64,000 nucleotides of DNA from Fistulifera solaris. Taxonomy: Eukaryota; Bacillariophyta; Bacillariophyceae; Naviculales; Stauroneidaceae. Below are positions 53,929 through 64,000 of the stretch, piece by piece. The translations under genes and the position numbers were made by a program. Below the pieces are notes generated by a model. That model was not told the DNA's origin, made no database searches, and saw only the letters and a list, made by a program, of their open reading frames with translations. Numbering within the stretch: the first letter of the stretch is position 1; each line of letters begins with the position of its first letter. The stretch is taken from assembly GCA_030295235.1 (NCBI GenBank), contig AP026125.1, positions 1,612,001 through 1,676,000 of the forward strand. Direction: 5' to 3'.

Positions 53929-56583
53929 ATGGGCAACCAACCTTCTTCTCAGCAATCAGAGTCTTACGTTGGTGAATCTTCGAAAAGTAGCGACGGAACG
54001 CCTATCCCTGCGGCTGCAAGAGATGATAAGGAACGATTTCGCTCTTTTCCTGGGTCAGCGCTGTTGGAGAAAACATTTTGCGGAAGTATAGACACGACAG
54101 ATCCATCCGAATACCAGAACCAATCTATTGCAACTCGCCTCATGCACAAAGCCGATGTCATGTGTATACGATCACCGAGAAATTACGGCGTGGGCACACC
54201 GGTGAATCGATGGATGGACGACGATAATGATATACTCGAACACAGTGGCAAGAAGCCGTCAATTTCATCGGCTCTTTTGGCTAGGGCGCTGGTGAACGAA
54301 GTAACCGACAATCCGAAAACAATGAATCCTGCACAAATGGCTGCTCGTGAGAGAAAACTTCTGAAAGCACAACAGGCGGCGCGAAGTGGGCCGGCAAGGC
54401 ACAAGCCGATCGGAAAGAGCGGTGCGGGGTCGGCCCACCCAGCGTTCTCAACAGTGTCGCGTACGCTTTGACGGGTCAGGATAATATGCTGTGTATCGGA
54501 AATAGTCAGGTGGTGGATGATGTTGTTGTGAGTAGTGCCTTGCAAGATGCGTTTGGTGAACACGGGGGAAGATCAGGGGCAGGTGAAGGCAGCCATTTGG
54601 CGCTGGAAGAAGCCTTGCACGATAAGAGTCCGTTCGTTGTCACGATTGCGTTATGCCTGAGTCGTCGTTCCGAAGATGTGGGACATCCAGACTCGATTAC
54701 TCGACAAAGTGCTTTTGATTTTAATGAGGTGCAAGATCGAGAATACAAGTATGTCAGCTCTACGGATGCTATGGGCTGGCGTGCTGGCGGGGGTGAAAAG
54801 GGAGGACCGACTAAAATAACAGGGACGTCTAATTTGTCCCCAGCACAACCAGAACCAGGCGTGGTGAAGAAAGCTCATCGCGATGATCTACATTTGCCCA
54901 TAATACACTTGGACTGTGGGTCTGCTGAAGGTGTTGGCCACGTAATTCACTCGTTGGCGAGCGGAGATATATTTATACCACACATGGCGGTCTTACCGGA
55001 TTCGTTGGCAGTGCACGGGAGTCCTTTGCCGGATTTAATGTTGAGATGGCAATGCGACCGAAACGAGGATGTTCCAGTAGATGAGTGGCACAACTGGTGC
55101 CTGGAGTTCATTCACAACCAAATATACGAATACTTTCACCAAACACCCGTTCGACCGATATGGATGCCCCGACCATTTAATGTTACACTGGCAAAGGCGG
55201 TGCGATGGAGAACTGTCAAACATATGAATCGGTATTTTAGTCTGACTGAACAAGTTCTGGAACGTTGGAGAGAAAACGGTCCTCAATATCTGGACCCACA
55301 ATCTTCAAATTCAGGCGGAGGCCCTTCAGCTGATGAAATCGCCCGCCCGCATGGTATTTACTTATGGCGAAGGGTCAACGGTGTAACACAGCCAACAAAC
55401 TACTTCGCGCCGAATTTCGACCCTCCATACACAACGAAAATGACGAGGTGCTTACTTGAAACGGTATTATCGAAGAGCTGGGATACCCAACGACGAGAAT
55501 GGTCAAACCGTCCTCTTCCAGTCATTCTTTCCCCCACTGGTTTATTACAGGCTGCATGTGGGTGCACTGAAGTCGGTGGATTCGTCGCACAAGAGGTTAC
55601 CAACAAGGCTTCACCTACCGTTCCCGCTTCCTTTTCCTCAAAGTCAATGCCTCAAATCAAGCGTCTTTCTTCTCCATCTGCGGAACACTCCTTAAGTGAT
55701 GGCATCGCAGACGAGAAGAAGAACGACGACATTCCAATATCAGAGGAAGTTGTATCTGTTTCAAGAAAATCTCAACCCAGGCAATCGCTTTCCAGTACAA
55801 TAGACGAACCTGGTGTCTCGGGCAATTTTTCTGTAGCACCATCAGGCACAACTGTAATGCACCGAAATCTTTCTCACCTACCAGTTGGAAACCAAGGACA
55901 AGCGTTTGTTCTCGGACGACGATTGGGACGCAGCTCACACACAAGTGGCAGATCCGCCAGGAGAGAAGGTATGAATTTGAAAAGATTTGCACTGAAGTTT
56001 CTTCTGTCGTGTGTCCTAACATTGCGCGTTCTAATTGCAGGTTACGGCGAGTCCACAGGGCTACGCAAGCTTCCAAACTGAATTACAGTCAGGCAAGATG
56101 AAAACAAAAGATAATCGGTTAAACGTAGCGAAAGAAGCCAACGGGTCTCTCCGCACGTCTTCACACCACAAAATGCAGCTGAGCCCTCCTGGACAAAGTT
56201 ACAATCAAGCTGTGTCGCCAAAAGTGGATTCTAGTGATTCTTATAGTTCTTTGGCTTATTCTGTCGGCAACTCATCGGGCCACACAGGCATCGTATCTGG
56301 GTATACATCAAATATCGGTCAGTATTACGCAGATACACCTCCATCACGGAGGTCATCGGCTGTGGCCAAGTCATTATCATCAGAAGAGGAATATTCTATC
56401 CAGGAGTCCAGCAGTAGCTTGTCCGTTGTTCCCACCGACGAAGAGCTGTATGCAATAGGGTGGGCAAAAGCTTTGGATCCAAAGAGTGGAAATTTCTATT
56501 ATTTTACGCTGGACCGGAAGAAAATCATGTGGGACAACCCGCTACCCAGGATGTCTGTCAGGGGAAGTATAAGAGGTTTATAG
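53929..56583 (+). CDS. WW-domain protein with N-myristoylation motif
   Basis: The start MGNQPSSQQSES is a good N-myristoylation signal (Gly2, Ser6). The C-terminal WW domain is IGWAKALDPKSGNFYYF followed by MWDNPLP, with both Trp and the final Pro. The middle region contains DEWHNWCLEFIHNQIYEYFH and a compact Trp-rich segment of unknown fold; the rest is Ser-rich and disordered. One intron (55969-56040, 72 bp, GT-AG) separates the exons. The frame breaks at TTT 54467-54469 (one base missing) and near 55880 (one extra). With these, the sequence reads QLETKDKRLFSDDDWDAAH up to the splice site and is in phase across it, giving about 860 residues. Probably a membrane-tethered scaffold. Confidence 0.7.
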
Positions 56584-56755
56584 TGTCGTCTACTCGTGGC
56601 AATATGTAAAGATTTAAAGTTATTGTAAAGGCTGTCAAGTTTTGTGTCTAGGTTCTCTTATAGTTCGCGTGAAAGCGCTTAAACGTTTTCAATCGATTTA
56701 TGCGGCTGTTGCACCCGAACTTTTAGCTGATACATACATTTATCGCAGTTGTTCA

Positions 56756-57280
56756 TCAAGACGGTTTGCTCTCGAAGTTTATCGCAATGGTATTGTTTTT
56801 CACATCTCTCTGAACAACGACAATAATGTTTCCGTAAGTTGGCGGAAGCCGACTGATTCCTGACAATGACTGATGTATGTCCTCTGGTATTCTATCATGG
56901 CCGAATTGTCGGGAAAAGTCAGAGTATATCCTTACGTCGTCCTCGCATGGGTCAGACGTCTCTGTATCATTTTGGTAGGATTTACTGGTACCGGTATCTT
57001 CGTGCTGTTGCTCTGTATTAGCCTTTCCGAGGAACGAGCGGCTCTTTGGGGCGTATCTATTCAGTATAAGTTTTTCCTCCACATCCCTTCTATTGTTGTT
57101 TGATTGTCCTATTACTGAACGCTCATCGTCACTAGGTAAGTAAAGACTTCTTTGTTTGGGACGATCTGCAGTTTTTGAATTCACATCGATTTCCGCGCTT
57201 TCTCCCCCGCTGCCGCAAGTGAAGAAGTTCGCAACCATTTGTAATTCGGGCAGCTCGAAAGTGTGCCATATTCCTGTCAT
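56756..57280 (-). CDS. Hypothetical protein, 174 residues
   Basis: Intact frame from an ATG (MTGIWHTFELPELQMVANFF). It is mostly polar (Ser, Asn, Asp, Arg), with a C-terminal beta-like GNIIVVVQRDVKNNTIAINF. No domain recognised. It lies between two plus-strand genes; the frame is long for chance, but support is limited. Confidence 0.45.
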   Translation of the reverse strand: MTGIWHTFELPELQMVANFFTCGSGGESAEIDVNSKTADRPKQRSLYLPSDDERSVIGQSNNNRRDVEEKLILNRYAPKSRSFLGKANTEQQHEDTGTSKSYQNDTETSDPCEDDVRIYSDFSRQFGHDRIPEDIHQSLSGISRLPPTYGNIIVVVQRDVKNNTIAINFESKPS

Positions 57281-57704
57281 AATCTCAACTTAGTTTAAAG
57301 TCTCAATAGCGGATCATATAGCGGAGTATATTCTTTTATTTTTTGTCGTGTTGTTCCTCTTCTTTTCACTGAAAGCCGATTGCGCAACGTAAGAGACAGG
57401 CTGTCCCCTTTTCATGGAGCAATTTGTGACGAAGAAAAGGTGCAGAGTTGAGCGAGATGCCGCGAACGGAAGTTACATAGGGGTTTTTTTCTCTATTGGC
57501 GATAGATACTATGATGACAAATAGCCGTTGGATATCCAAACGGTATTGAGAAGTACTAAGATCAGACAGACGTTGTTTTCGCTGATCGACACAACAAAAT
57601 ACTCGGTATTTTGGACGATAAAACTGTCGAGAGAACAACAATCATCGGCCGCCTTCGTCCTTAGTTAGTATTATCAGCAATTAGCAGTCCACCCAATTTT
57701 ACCG
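57281..57704. other. Divergent intergenic region, nothing recognised
   Basis: About 420 bp lie between the starts of two divergently read genes. No motif was recognised. Confidence 0.35.
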
Positions 57705-59956
57705 ATGAAGCTAGGCTCAAGAAAGAAGCTTTTGGGGGCTGTCCTCTCTCGGATGAGTAAGAAACGACCCGAACAGGGCTCTCAATCGAGAAGCCATGAA
57801 TGGCAATCAAAAGATGAAGTTTGTACATCGGAAGACGGACCCTCCATTGACAATGGTTATTCAGAGGAAAGGGAAGATCATGCGGGGGCAAGGAAGATGT
57901 CCGCAAAAGAGCACCAGCTAAGAAAATATCGCATAAACGTCGTCAAGTCGCCCTGCAATATAGAGGACGACGACGAGCGAAAGGAAGATCGCGACGAGCG
58001 AGTGAGCAAAGGCAAAGGGCAGCACACGAGTAGACCTTTCAAATCTTTAAATAGTCCACTACGTACTCAGCACAATTCACGAATGAAGCAATCAAGAGGG
58101 GACGAAAAACGAATTGACGACGAACAGTGGGCGAAGACAACATCGTTTCCGTCCGATGGCCTATCAGCATCGAGATCCACGCAAGACGAAATGAACTCCT
58201 CCACCAATAGTGGGCAAAGCGATTACCAGAAAGAAAGACATACATCTGAAGATGATGAGGAATTGTCTTTTCGGGGCGGTTATTTAGGAAAGGACCCAAG
58301 AGGGTCTAACATGGCCGAATACGGAAACACCAGCCAAGGAGAATGTTCACACGAAAGCGAACAATCGTCAAGGGGGGATGAGAGCCACGAGAAGCATTTC
58401 TTCGAGAAAACGTAGTTCGACAGTGAAGCTCGTGAAGTACATGTCTCACCGTGAGGGGGGCTGAAAAAGGATTCGAGGTGTTGCTGGAAGATTTTCGCAA
58501 GTTTGTTACTTATTGCACGGATGACAGAGGAGCGACAGAGATTATAAGAAGCGAACCAACAGATCAAAATAGAATATTACACCGAGAAGTACAACAACGT
58601 GCGACCGCAGGGAATGTTCTACAGAAAGAGACATCAGTTGACAACGATGATACAAGCTCCACAAGAAGTAACAATTCAAACAATTCACGTCGCGTTCTCG
58701 TGGAAACTGTCTCGTCGTCCAGTCTCGAAAACGCTGACGTCGAAAAAAGCGAAAGCATAAGATCGGTTAAATCCTTGAACCTTGTCAGAGGCGCACGAAT
58801 CAGTAGCGCTGGTTCGATCAGTGGGGCGACCCCAAGAGAATCTTTGGACACCGCCGCAACAGAGTCAATCTGTAAATGTAAGTGTTGCGGTCATCTTCTG
58901 GAAATTCCAAACGTCAGAACGAAGCAGAGTCGCTCTGCTGACGGATCCGATCGATTCAAAAGCGACATGATGACGGTCGGCTCGGAATCATCTCGCTGTT
59001 CATCAACAACTTCGGAAACGAAACAAGCGCTCGATCAAACCTCACTTCCAGGCGAGATATGCACTCATGAGGAAAAGGACCATTCACCATTGATAGTATC
59101 ATCGGGAGATGCACCATCTTCGTCCCCGCCTGACACACTCGCAGACGCTTCGAAGCAAGTAGAAACAATATCGGAAACCCCTATGAATATGTGCTTCAGC
59201 ATGTTCTCCTCATATTCTACCAACAAACACCCTGACACACAAAACAATCCGAGCGACGATGGAAAGGACGAAGCATTGGAAAATCAAGACTGTGCAGATT
59301 TAGGGAATGCAAGAAACAACGAAGTCGAACCACCAGAAGGATCTGCCACTATTAGAGAGGAGAGGCAAGCTGTGCAATTATCGATAGTTACGGGGAAGAC
59401 AACTCAGTCGCCGCTTCAACCTTAAAGCCCAATGTATCCGTCAAATCATCTGAAAGAGCAACGGAAACACCATTGAATATGTTATTCAATATGTTCTCTT
59501 CTTTTCAACGAAAAATAATTCGGAAAAGAAAGACGATGCTTTTGAAGATAAAGAGAACGTTGAAGCTCCGCAAGACAATCAAGACGGGGATGAAGCCAGC
59601 AGACACAATGAGATTGGATTTCTTGGAGAAGACATTAGGTCTGCAACAAAGGAAAAGATGCCAACTATAGGAAGAATTCCGGCGAATGCTCGTCCGCCCC
59701 TGCCTTGTTGGTCAAAAAAAACAGCCTCTCGCTACGTAACTTACCCCATAGAGAGAGTAGATTCGCATTCCACCTTGCGGTCTTGCCCTCCTCGACTATC
59801 AAGTGGCGTTACCCGTCACCAAGCGAAGAGAGAGAAGTTGGTACAGATACTATCGCCTTCTTCAATAAGCCAAAGGAAAGACAACGGTTGGAATCGGTGC
59901 GAGGTGTAAGCCGATACGCACATTACTCGAAAGGGGGCTGCAGCCGAGCAAAATAA
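57705..59956 (+). CDS. Low-complexity protein of unknown function with an internal repeat
   Basis: A series of plus-strand frames with the same composition (Ser, Asp, Glu, Arg, Lys) covers this stretch, starting at MKLGSRKKLLGAVLSRMSKK and ending in YAHYSKGGCSRAK. I treat them as one locus with several single-base frame changes; exact positions are not certain. Two copies of a repeat stand out: ISETPMNMCFSMFSSYSTNK near 59180 and TETPLNMLFNMFSSF near 59465. A Cys-rich patch (CKCKCCGHLLEIP) could bind metal. No known domain. It could be two genes. Confidence 0.5.
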
Positions 59957-60141
59957 TTCATAACTCTATTATAATATGTCTTCAACGATTCGATTTGATA
60001 ATGAACCTTAAATCGCAATATTGTGTGATGCGTCCTGTGCAAGACGATCCGTTGGCTCTCGTCGTCTACATTCTGGGTAAAAAGTGATTATAGTAATCAA
60101 TTATTGAATCACTTTATTTTTAAAATCAGTAATGTACATTC

Positions 60142-60714
60142 TTAGACAACTTGTAATTGCTTAACTGCTTTCACTTCATTGGACTGGCTTTGCTCCTGCG
60201 CATCAGTGATAACCGGCGGCTTGGAAAGAGTCATCAAGAGCGCCCATGCGCAGGCGACTCCAAAAGTCATGAGAATGCTGCTCAACGGAAGGCCGTATCG
60301 GACATCCGTGACAGTGCACGCCGAGCAAAAACCCGCAAACACTCCAAGGGCATAGAAGTATTCCAAATGTTCTTGCTTCAAAGTTGAAGTAGCCAGGCAG
60401 ACCTTGTGTAGCGCCGTGAAGCTCAAGAAGGAGGTGATTCCGGTCGAGCCACTCCATAGGAGGGCGAATGCCACGATCTGCAAGCGACCCCATGAAGCCA
60501 GTGAATACTGATGCATGAGGATGTAGAAGCCTGCAACGCTGAAGGTAATACCGATAAGGGCACCCATAATGAAATGGGCAGCTTTCTGAAAGTAACTGAC
60601 TTGATTCGAGACGACGGCGGTGGGCTTTTGTTCGATCAGCGGGGTTTCAAGATCATTTTGCGAGTTGGCGCTGTCATCAAAGACAGCAGGGCTGACGAAC
60701 ATACTGAAGCTCAT
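60142..60714 (-). CDS. Four-helix membrane protein of unknown function
   Basis: From the ATG at 60714 (MSFSMFVSPAVFDD) the 190-residue protein has four hydrophobic helices: FIMGALIGITFSVAGFYILM, IVAFALLWSGSTGITSFL, YALGVFAGFCSACTV and SILMTFGVACAWALLMTL. Short polar tails lie at both ends. The frame extends 23 codons further upstream to another ATG at 60783, without a targeting signal. No family recognised. Confidence 0.65.
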   Translation of the reverse strand: MSFSMFVSPAVFDDSANSQNDLETPLIEQKPTAVVSNQVSYFQKAAHFIMGALIGITFSVAGFYILMHQYSLASWGRLQIVAFALLWSGSTGITSFLSFTALHKVCLATSTLKQEHLEYFYALGVFAGFCSACTVTDVRYGLPLSSILMTFGVACAWALLMTLSKPPVITDAQEQSQSNEVKAVKQLQVV

Positions 60715-61307
60715 GGTGATTAAATGGAACGAACGGTGAAGTTGGTTTCGCGACGTGTTGTTTTGTGAAGGAGTTCTCTTCAATTATGAAATGTGAAGGA
60801 CAGATTTTCTTCAGCAAGCAATCACCGGCGCGCCATTTGCGAGCCTGTCAGCCTTAAGTATTTGTTGTGAATAGAAATCACTATGATAATTTCTCGTCAA
60901 GAATTGTAGGTCGGCTTCATTTTGCGAGAAATTTGTCATATGTAAAACACGTCCTCTGTCTACATTGCTTAAGTGAAGTCTTAAGAAAAATGCCGCGCTT
61001 CTCATTGTAATGCATGCTCGCTCGCGCGACATGTTTTGCCCTTCTATGGCTAGAAATGTACTGTATGAAGTCTTTGTGGTATTGATTCTTTGTAAGCTTA
61101 CGCATAACTCTAATGCACAAGGTGCCCTCGAACGATGCGAGCGATGAAAATGAAAATGGACATTTTGATGATGCGATGAGGACGATGATGATGCGTCGTG
61201 TCATTTGAGTGAAATGAATGTTCCTTGAACCGGATCACTAGTACCCATACAATCTCAACAGCACCGGGTTCCGTTTCATAGCAAGAAATTAGACTCATTC
61301 GTAAAGA
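60715..61307. other. Divergent intergenic region, nothing recognised
   Basis: About 590 bp lie upstream of both the four-helix protein and the CDP-diacylglycerol synthase gene. Minus-strand frames here show no domain. Confidence 0.35.
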
Positions 61308-62138
61308 ATGAGCGTCAAAGCATCGCAATGGTCCGATCTTCCACGTCGACTCGCTACAATTTCCATTGGTGTTCCTATTCTCTGGATTATCTGGTCCAGC
61401 GATGAATGGAGGGTACTCTTCTTTTATGGAACTCACTTGGCAATGTGTTGGGAGTGGTTGAATCTATCGGGCTGTCATTGGAGCTTTCTGTTGCTTTCAT
61501 TGGGTCTCTCGTTGGTGGCCGACGAATTCTTTGTCGCCGCCTTTACTAGCACGATTGCTCTGCTCAGTATAATGACTGCAGCTATGCCACTTTCACAAAC
61601 GAAAGCGGAAGCTTTCACCACGGGACTGATTTTCATTTGTCTGCCTTTTCGTTCCTGGAACAACTTGGCCGAGAGCAGCTTTCGGGACACGGTGTCTCTT
61701 CTTTTGACGGTATGGAATTGTGACACGGGTGCGTTAGTTGTAGGCCGTCTAACGAAATCGGCTGGGTGGCAAGTTTCGCCGTTGTGGCTGCAACGGATAT
61801 CTCCGAGTAAGTCGGTTGGTGGACTGGTCGGAGGTTTGTTGTTTGGAGCAATGACCTTCTGGAGTCTGCCATGGTTTTGGCAGCTGATGGAGAACTTACA
61901 ATGGACGACGATTGCAGTAAGTCTGCCAGTAGAAAGTCAATCTTCCCTAATGCGTCTTCAGACGGGTGCTTTACTGTCGCTAGCCGCTATTCTAGGTGAT
62001 TCTTGGGAATCTACGATCAAAAGACGATACGGAGTGAAGGATTCTGGGAAGTTGCTACCGGGGCATGGTGGGGTCTTGGATCGCTTTGATTCGAGCTTGA
62101 TTGCTGTAATGATCTTTCCCTTATTATTGGGCAGGTAG
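61308..62138 (+). CDS. Phosphatidate cytidylyltransferase (CDP-diacylglycerol synthase)
   Basis: Integral membrane enzyme that makes CDP-diacylglycerol from phosphatidic acid and CTP, for phosphatidylglycerol and phosphatidylinositol synthesis. The family signature is visible near the C-terminus: STIKRRYGVKDSGKLLPGHG followed by GVLDR. About seven hydrophobic helices precede and follow it. 276 residues, close to the bacterial CdsA length, so a plastid or mitochondrial role is possible; the N-terminus MSVKASQWSDLPRRL has no clear leader. Confidence 0.92.
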   Translation: MSVKASQWSDLPRRLATISIGVPILWIIWSSDEWRVLFFYGTHLAMCWEWLNLSGCHWSFLLLSLGLSLVADEFFVAAFTSTIALLSIMTAAMPLSQTKAEAFTTGLIFICLPFRSWNNLAESSFRDTVSLLLTVWNCDTGALVVGRLTKSAGWQVSPLWLQRISPSKSVGGLVGGLLFGAMTFWSLPWFWQLMENLQWTTIAVSLPVESQSSLMRLQTGALLSLAAILGDSWESTIKRRYGVKDSGKLLPGHGGVLDRFDSSLIAVMIFPLLLGR

Positions 62139-62306
62139 ATTAAAAACGGTCGTCATGCCTTTTGATCTTGTAATCATTAAGAAATTATCGTTCTTTCTAG
62201 CGAAGCAACAACTCATAAAATGAATTGGTGATGTAATTTAGTGGTACTTGACCTGGTAATACTAACAATTTGATATTGATGTTTGTTATTCGTACATCTC
62301 AAAAAT

Positions 62307-63952
62307 TCATCCCGATGCGAGAAGATTTGATACAGGAAAAGACAGTAAACTGCCACCGAGAAGTCCTAACGCCACGGTGAAAGTAAGAATTTCGGACATT
62401 CGCTGATTCGTCTGACTCTCAATATTGCCGTTCGAACTTGCTATTAATGAAGGCGCGTGAGCAAATGATGCTGTCAAGAGCACTCCGTTCGAAACGGAAA
62501 ATGCCCCCTGTACCAAGAAGGAATACAGATCGCTCGGAATGTGAAAGCGACCACCGTAAGATGAATTGCAAGACAGAAGGAGTGGAATAAAGGCAAAACG
62601 AAGGAAGGATGCGGTCACCAATCGGTGACGAAGAAACTCAAATACCGCCCTGCCATAAGGCGTCCCATGAAATCTCCAATGTTGAAAATGAGAAACGTTA
62701 GGGGTGTGTACAGATCATTGACCAATCGAATGTGCGAATTACATCGCCATATACTTGTCAATTCCGACGTCCAGCCCGGGAAAAGTGCTAGTGTCACAAC
62801 GAATGTGGTAAATATACAAGTGGTTGGATCTCTGACAAGCCACAAGACTTGAGAGGCACTCATTGTCACCGACGACTCGTGGATGTCTGCAACACCGTCA
62901 CGCAGCAAACCATCTGCAGCGCCATAAGAAGCATGCGCTGACATGTCTAGTCGCTCGTCTCTGGTGGAACAATCTTGTGAAGTTCCCTCGTCATCGTCAT
63001 CGTCATCGACATTGGGAAGTAACTCTACCCCAATGCGCTGTGACTCACGTTCAAAATCGGAAGTTGTTGAGGAGTGACTCTCGACCTCCAAGCGTAGAGC
63101 ATCAATCATTGAATAACCGATCAAACACATCGCAAGAACGAGTGCAGCCACCAGGAAATAGATGAACATGCCCCAGTCTGTGGAATGATAGTTACCACAT
63201 GACTGAGCCTCGCTCAAGATGCGAGTGTCAAGGTCGATTTCTCCGTCCAAGTTATCGGAACAACTGTTTTTCCAGTATTCATCGGGATTCTTGGAGATCG
63301 CAGCAGCAAAGTTGGCCAACGAAACGGCCACGCCACCCAAAGATTGTCCTTGTAGAAATGGACTCATCGCCCAGTCGGGACGAGTAAAAGTAGTTGCGGC
63401 GGCGACAACTCCCGCCGATGCCACTACGTTAATGGCTCCTGATACAATCAAACTGAACAAAGTCCATCCTGTGATACCCTTCATGGAGATCGAGGTGACC
63501 ATAATAGCCTGCGCGAGGAATATCAGGACGTACGTTACGAAAGGAACCTGCACAAACCAAAATTTCGACGCCTTCTCGTCGTTTGAATGTGACCTCTGAT
63601 CGTTAGGCTCTTCAGTGGGGATTCTCCGACGCCGCGTTTGCTCCCATAACCACTGTGTCAATAGAATAACTCCCATCGAAACAACGGAAGAGAGTGTGAA
63701 AAGCACGACAAAGGTTGACTCCATATGAGCCATGCAGAAGCGCGCTTGAAAATAATCCTTTGCTGAAATAAACGCATTCCAGGGCACCAGCACTCCGATT
63801 CCCAAGAGACAGAAAACTCCCCTCAATAGTGAAATAGTTTTTACCCATTGCGTCAGCAGCAAACGAGATGATTGTTGAATCAATTCTGTCGGAGCAACCG
63901 ATGACTCCAGCATAGTCGATGCTTCATGGTGATTGTTGTCGTCGTTCGACAT
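62307..63952 (-). CDS. Equilibrative nucleoside transporter (SLC29/ENT)
   Basis: Eleven-helix nucleoside transporter. The ENT hallmark is in the first helix, LLGIGVLVPWNAFISAKDYF. The long loop after helix 6 is acidic (DDDDDEG), as usual. The second half has TCIFTTFVVTLALFPGWTSE and FLIFNIGDFMGRLMAGR. The frame breaks near 62645, where one base appears missing in a CC/GG run; the C-terminal helices (FLRFAFIPLLLSCNSSYGGR, ILTFTVALGLLGGSLLSF) continue to 62307. About 548 residues. Likely at the plasma membrane. Confidence 0.9.
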
Positions 63953-64000
63953 TTCAGGACCTTTTGTAGGTTATCTAACTGATAAGGGCATGTCGTTCGA

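Noticed and set aside
1879-63952. Programmed frameshifting as the cause of the split genes
   Set aside because: Shifts go both ways, occur in runs of all four bases, and share no slippery site or stop codon context as in ciliates that use frameshifting.
1-64000. tRNA and rRNA genes
   Set aside because: Scanned by eye for B-box-like GGTTCGANNCC and for conserved rRNA stretches; none was convincing. A covariance-model search would be needed to exclude tRNAs.

Overview
The window looks like nuclear DNA of a diatom, most likely a raphid pennate such as Phaeodactylum. The genes are dense and lie on both strands. Introns are few, short (65-164 bp) and GT-AG. Many predicted proteins carry the bipartite plastid leader typical of diatoms, a signal peptide followed by a Phe at the predicted cleavage site (MetRS, glutaredoxin, release factor 2, inositol-phosphatase-like protein, a one-helix chlorophyll-binding protein, thioredoxins). 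The translation factor at 27.4 kb is EFL rather than canonical EF-1alpha. Species assignment is inference; no rRNA or tRNA gene was recognised.

Layout. 0-10 kb: phosphate-carrier-like protein (cut by the window edge), a direct-repeat region, a METTL21-like methyltransferase, a ~1650-residue protein of unknown function, and organellar methionyl-tRNA synthetase. 10.3-12.1 kb: a broken retroelement fossil. 12.5-22 kb: two tandem transmembrane RING-H2 proteins, an inositol-monophosphatase-like protein, glutaredoxin, zuotin/DNAJC2, release factor 2 and an EngB-type GTPase. 22-32 kb: one-helix protein, two paralogous protein kinases flanking PEX4 and EFL, then PEX11. 32-44 kb: a long low-complexity protein, a C-5 sterol desaturase, two related WCRAC thioredoxins (the second fused to a cyclic-nucleotide-binding domain and EF hands), a minisatellite and a DUF3119-like plastid protein. 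44-52.7 kb: 2-oxoglutarate dehydrogenase E1, a type I membrane protein, a HAD-like protein, a ~220-bp satellite array and a urea transporter. 53-64 kb: a WW-domain protein with a myristoylation motif, several low-complexity unknowns, a four-helix membrane protein, CDP-diacylglycerol synthase and an ENT nucleoside transporter.

The genes form no operon-like pathway. Themes are organelle translation and redox (MetRS, RF2, EngB, glutaredoxin, thioredoxins), peroxisome biology (PEX4, PEX11), central carbon and lipid metabolism, and signalling. The clearest technical feature is that about half of the otherwise well-conserved genes are split by single-base length differences, mostly in homopolymer runs and of both signs. 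That pattern fits consensus errors in a long-read assembly better than real gene decay, so affected genes are annotated as single loci. The most interesting biology is the thioredoxin/cNMP/EF-hand fusion, a urea transporter with a mitochondrion-like leader, and a dispersed quasi-palindromic repeat family that is also built into the satellite array.
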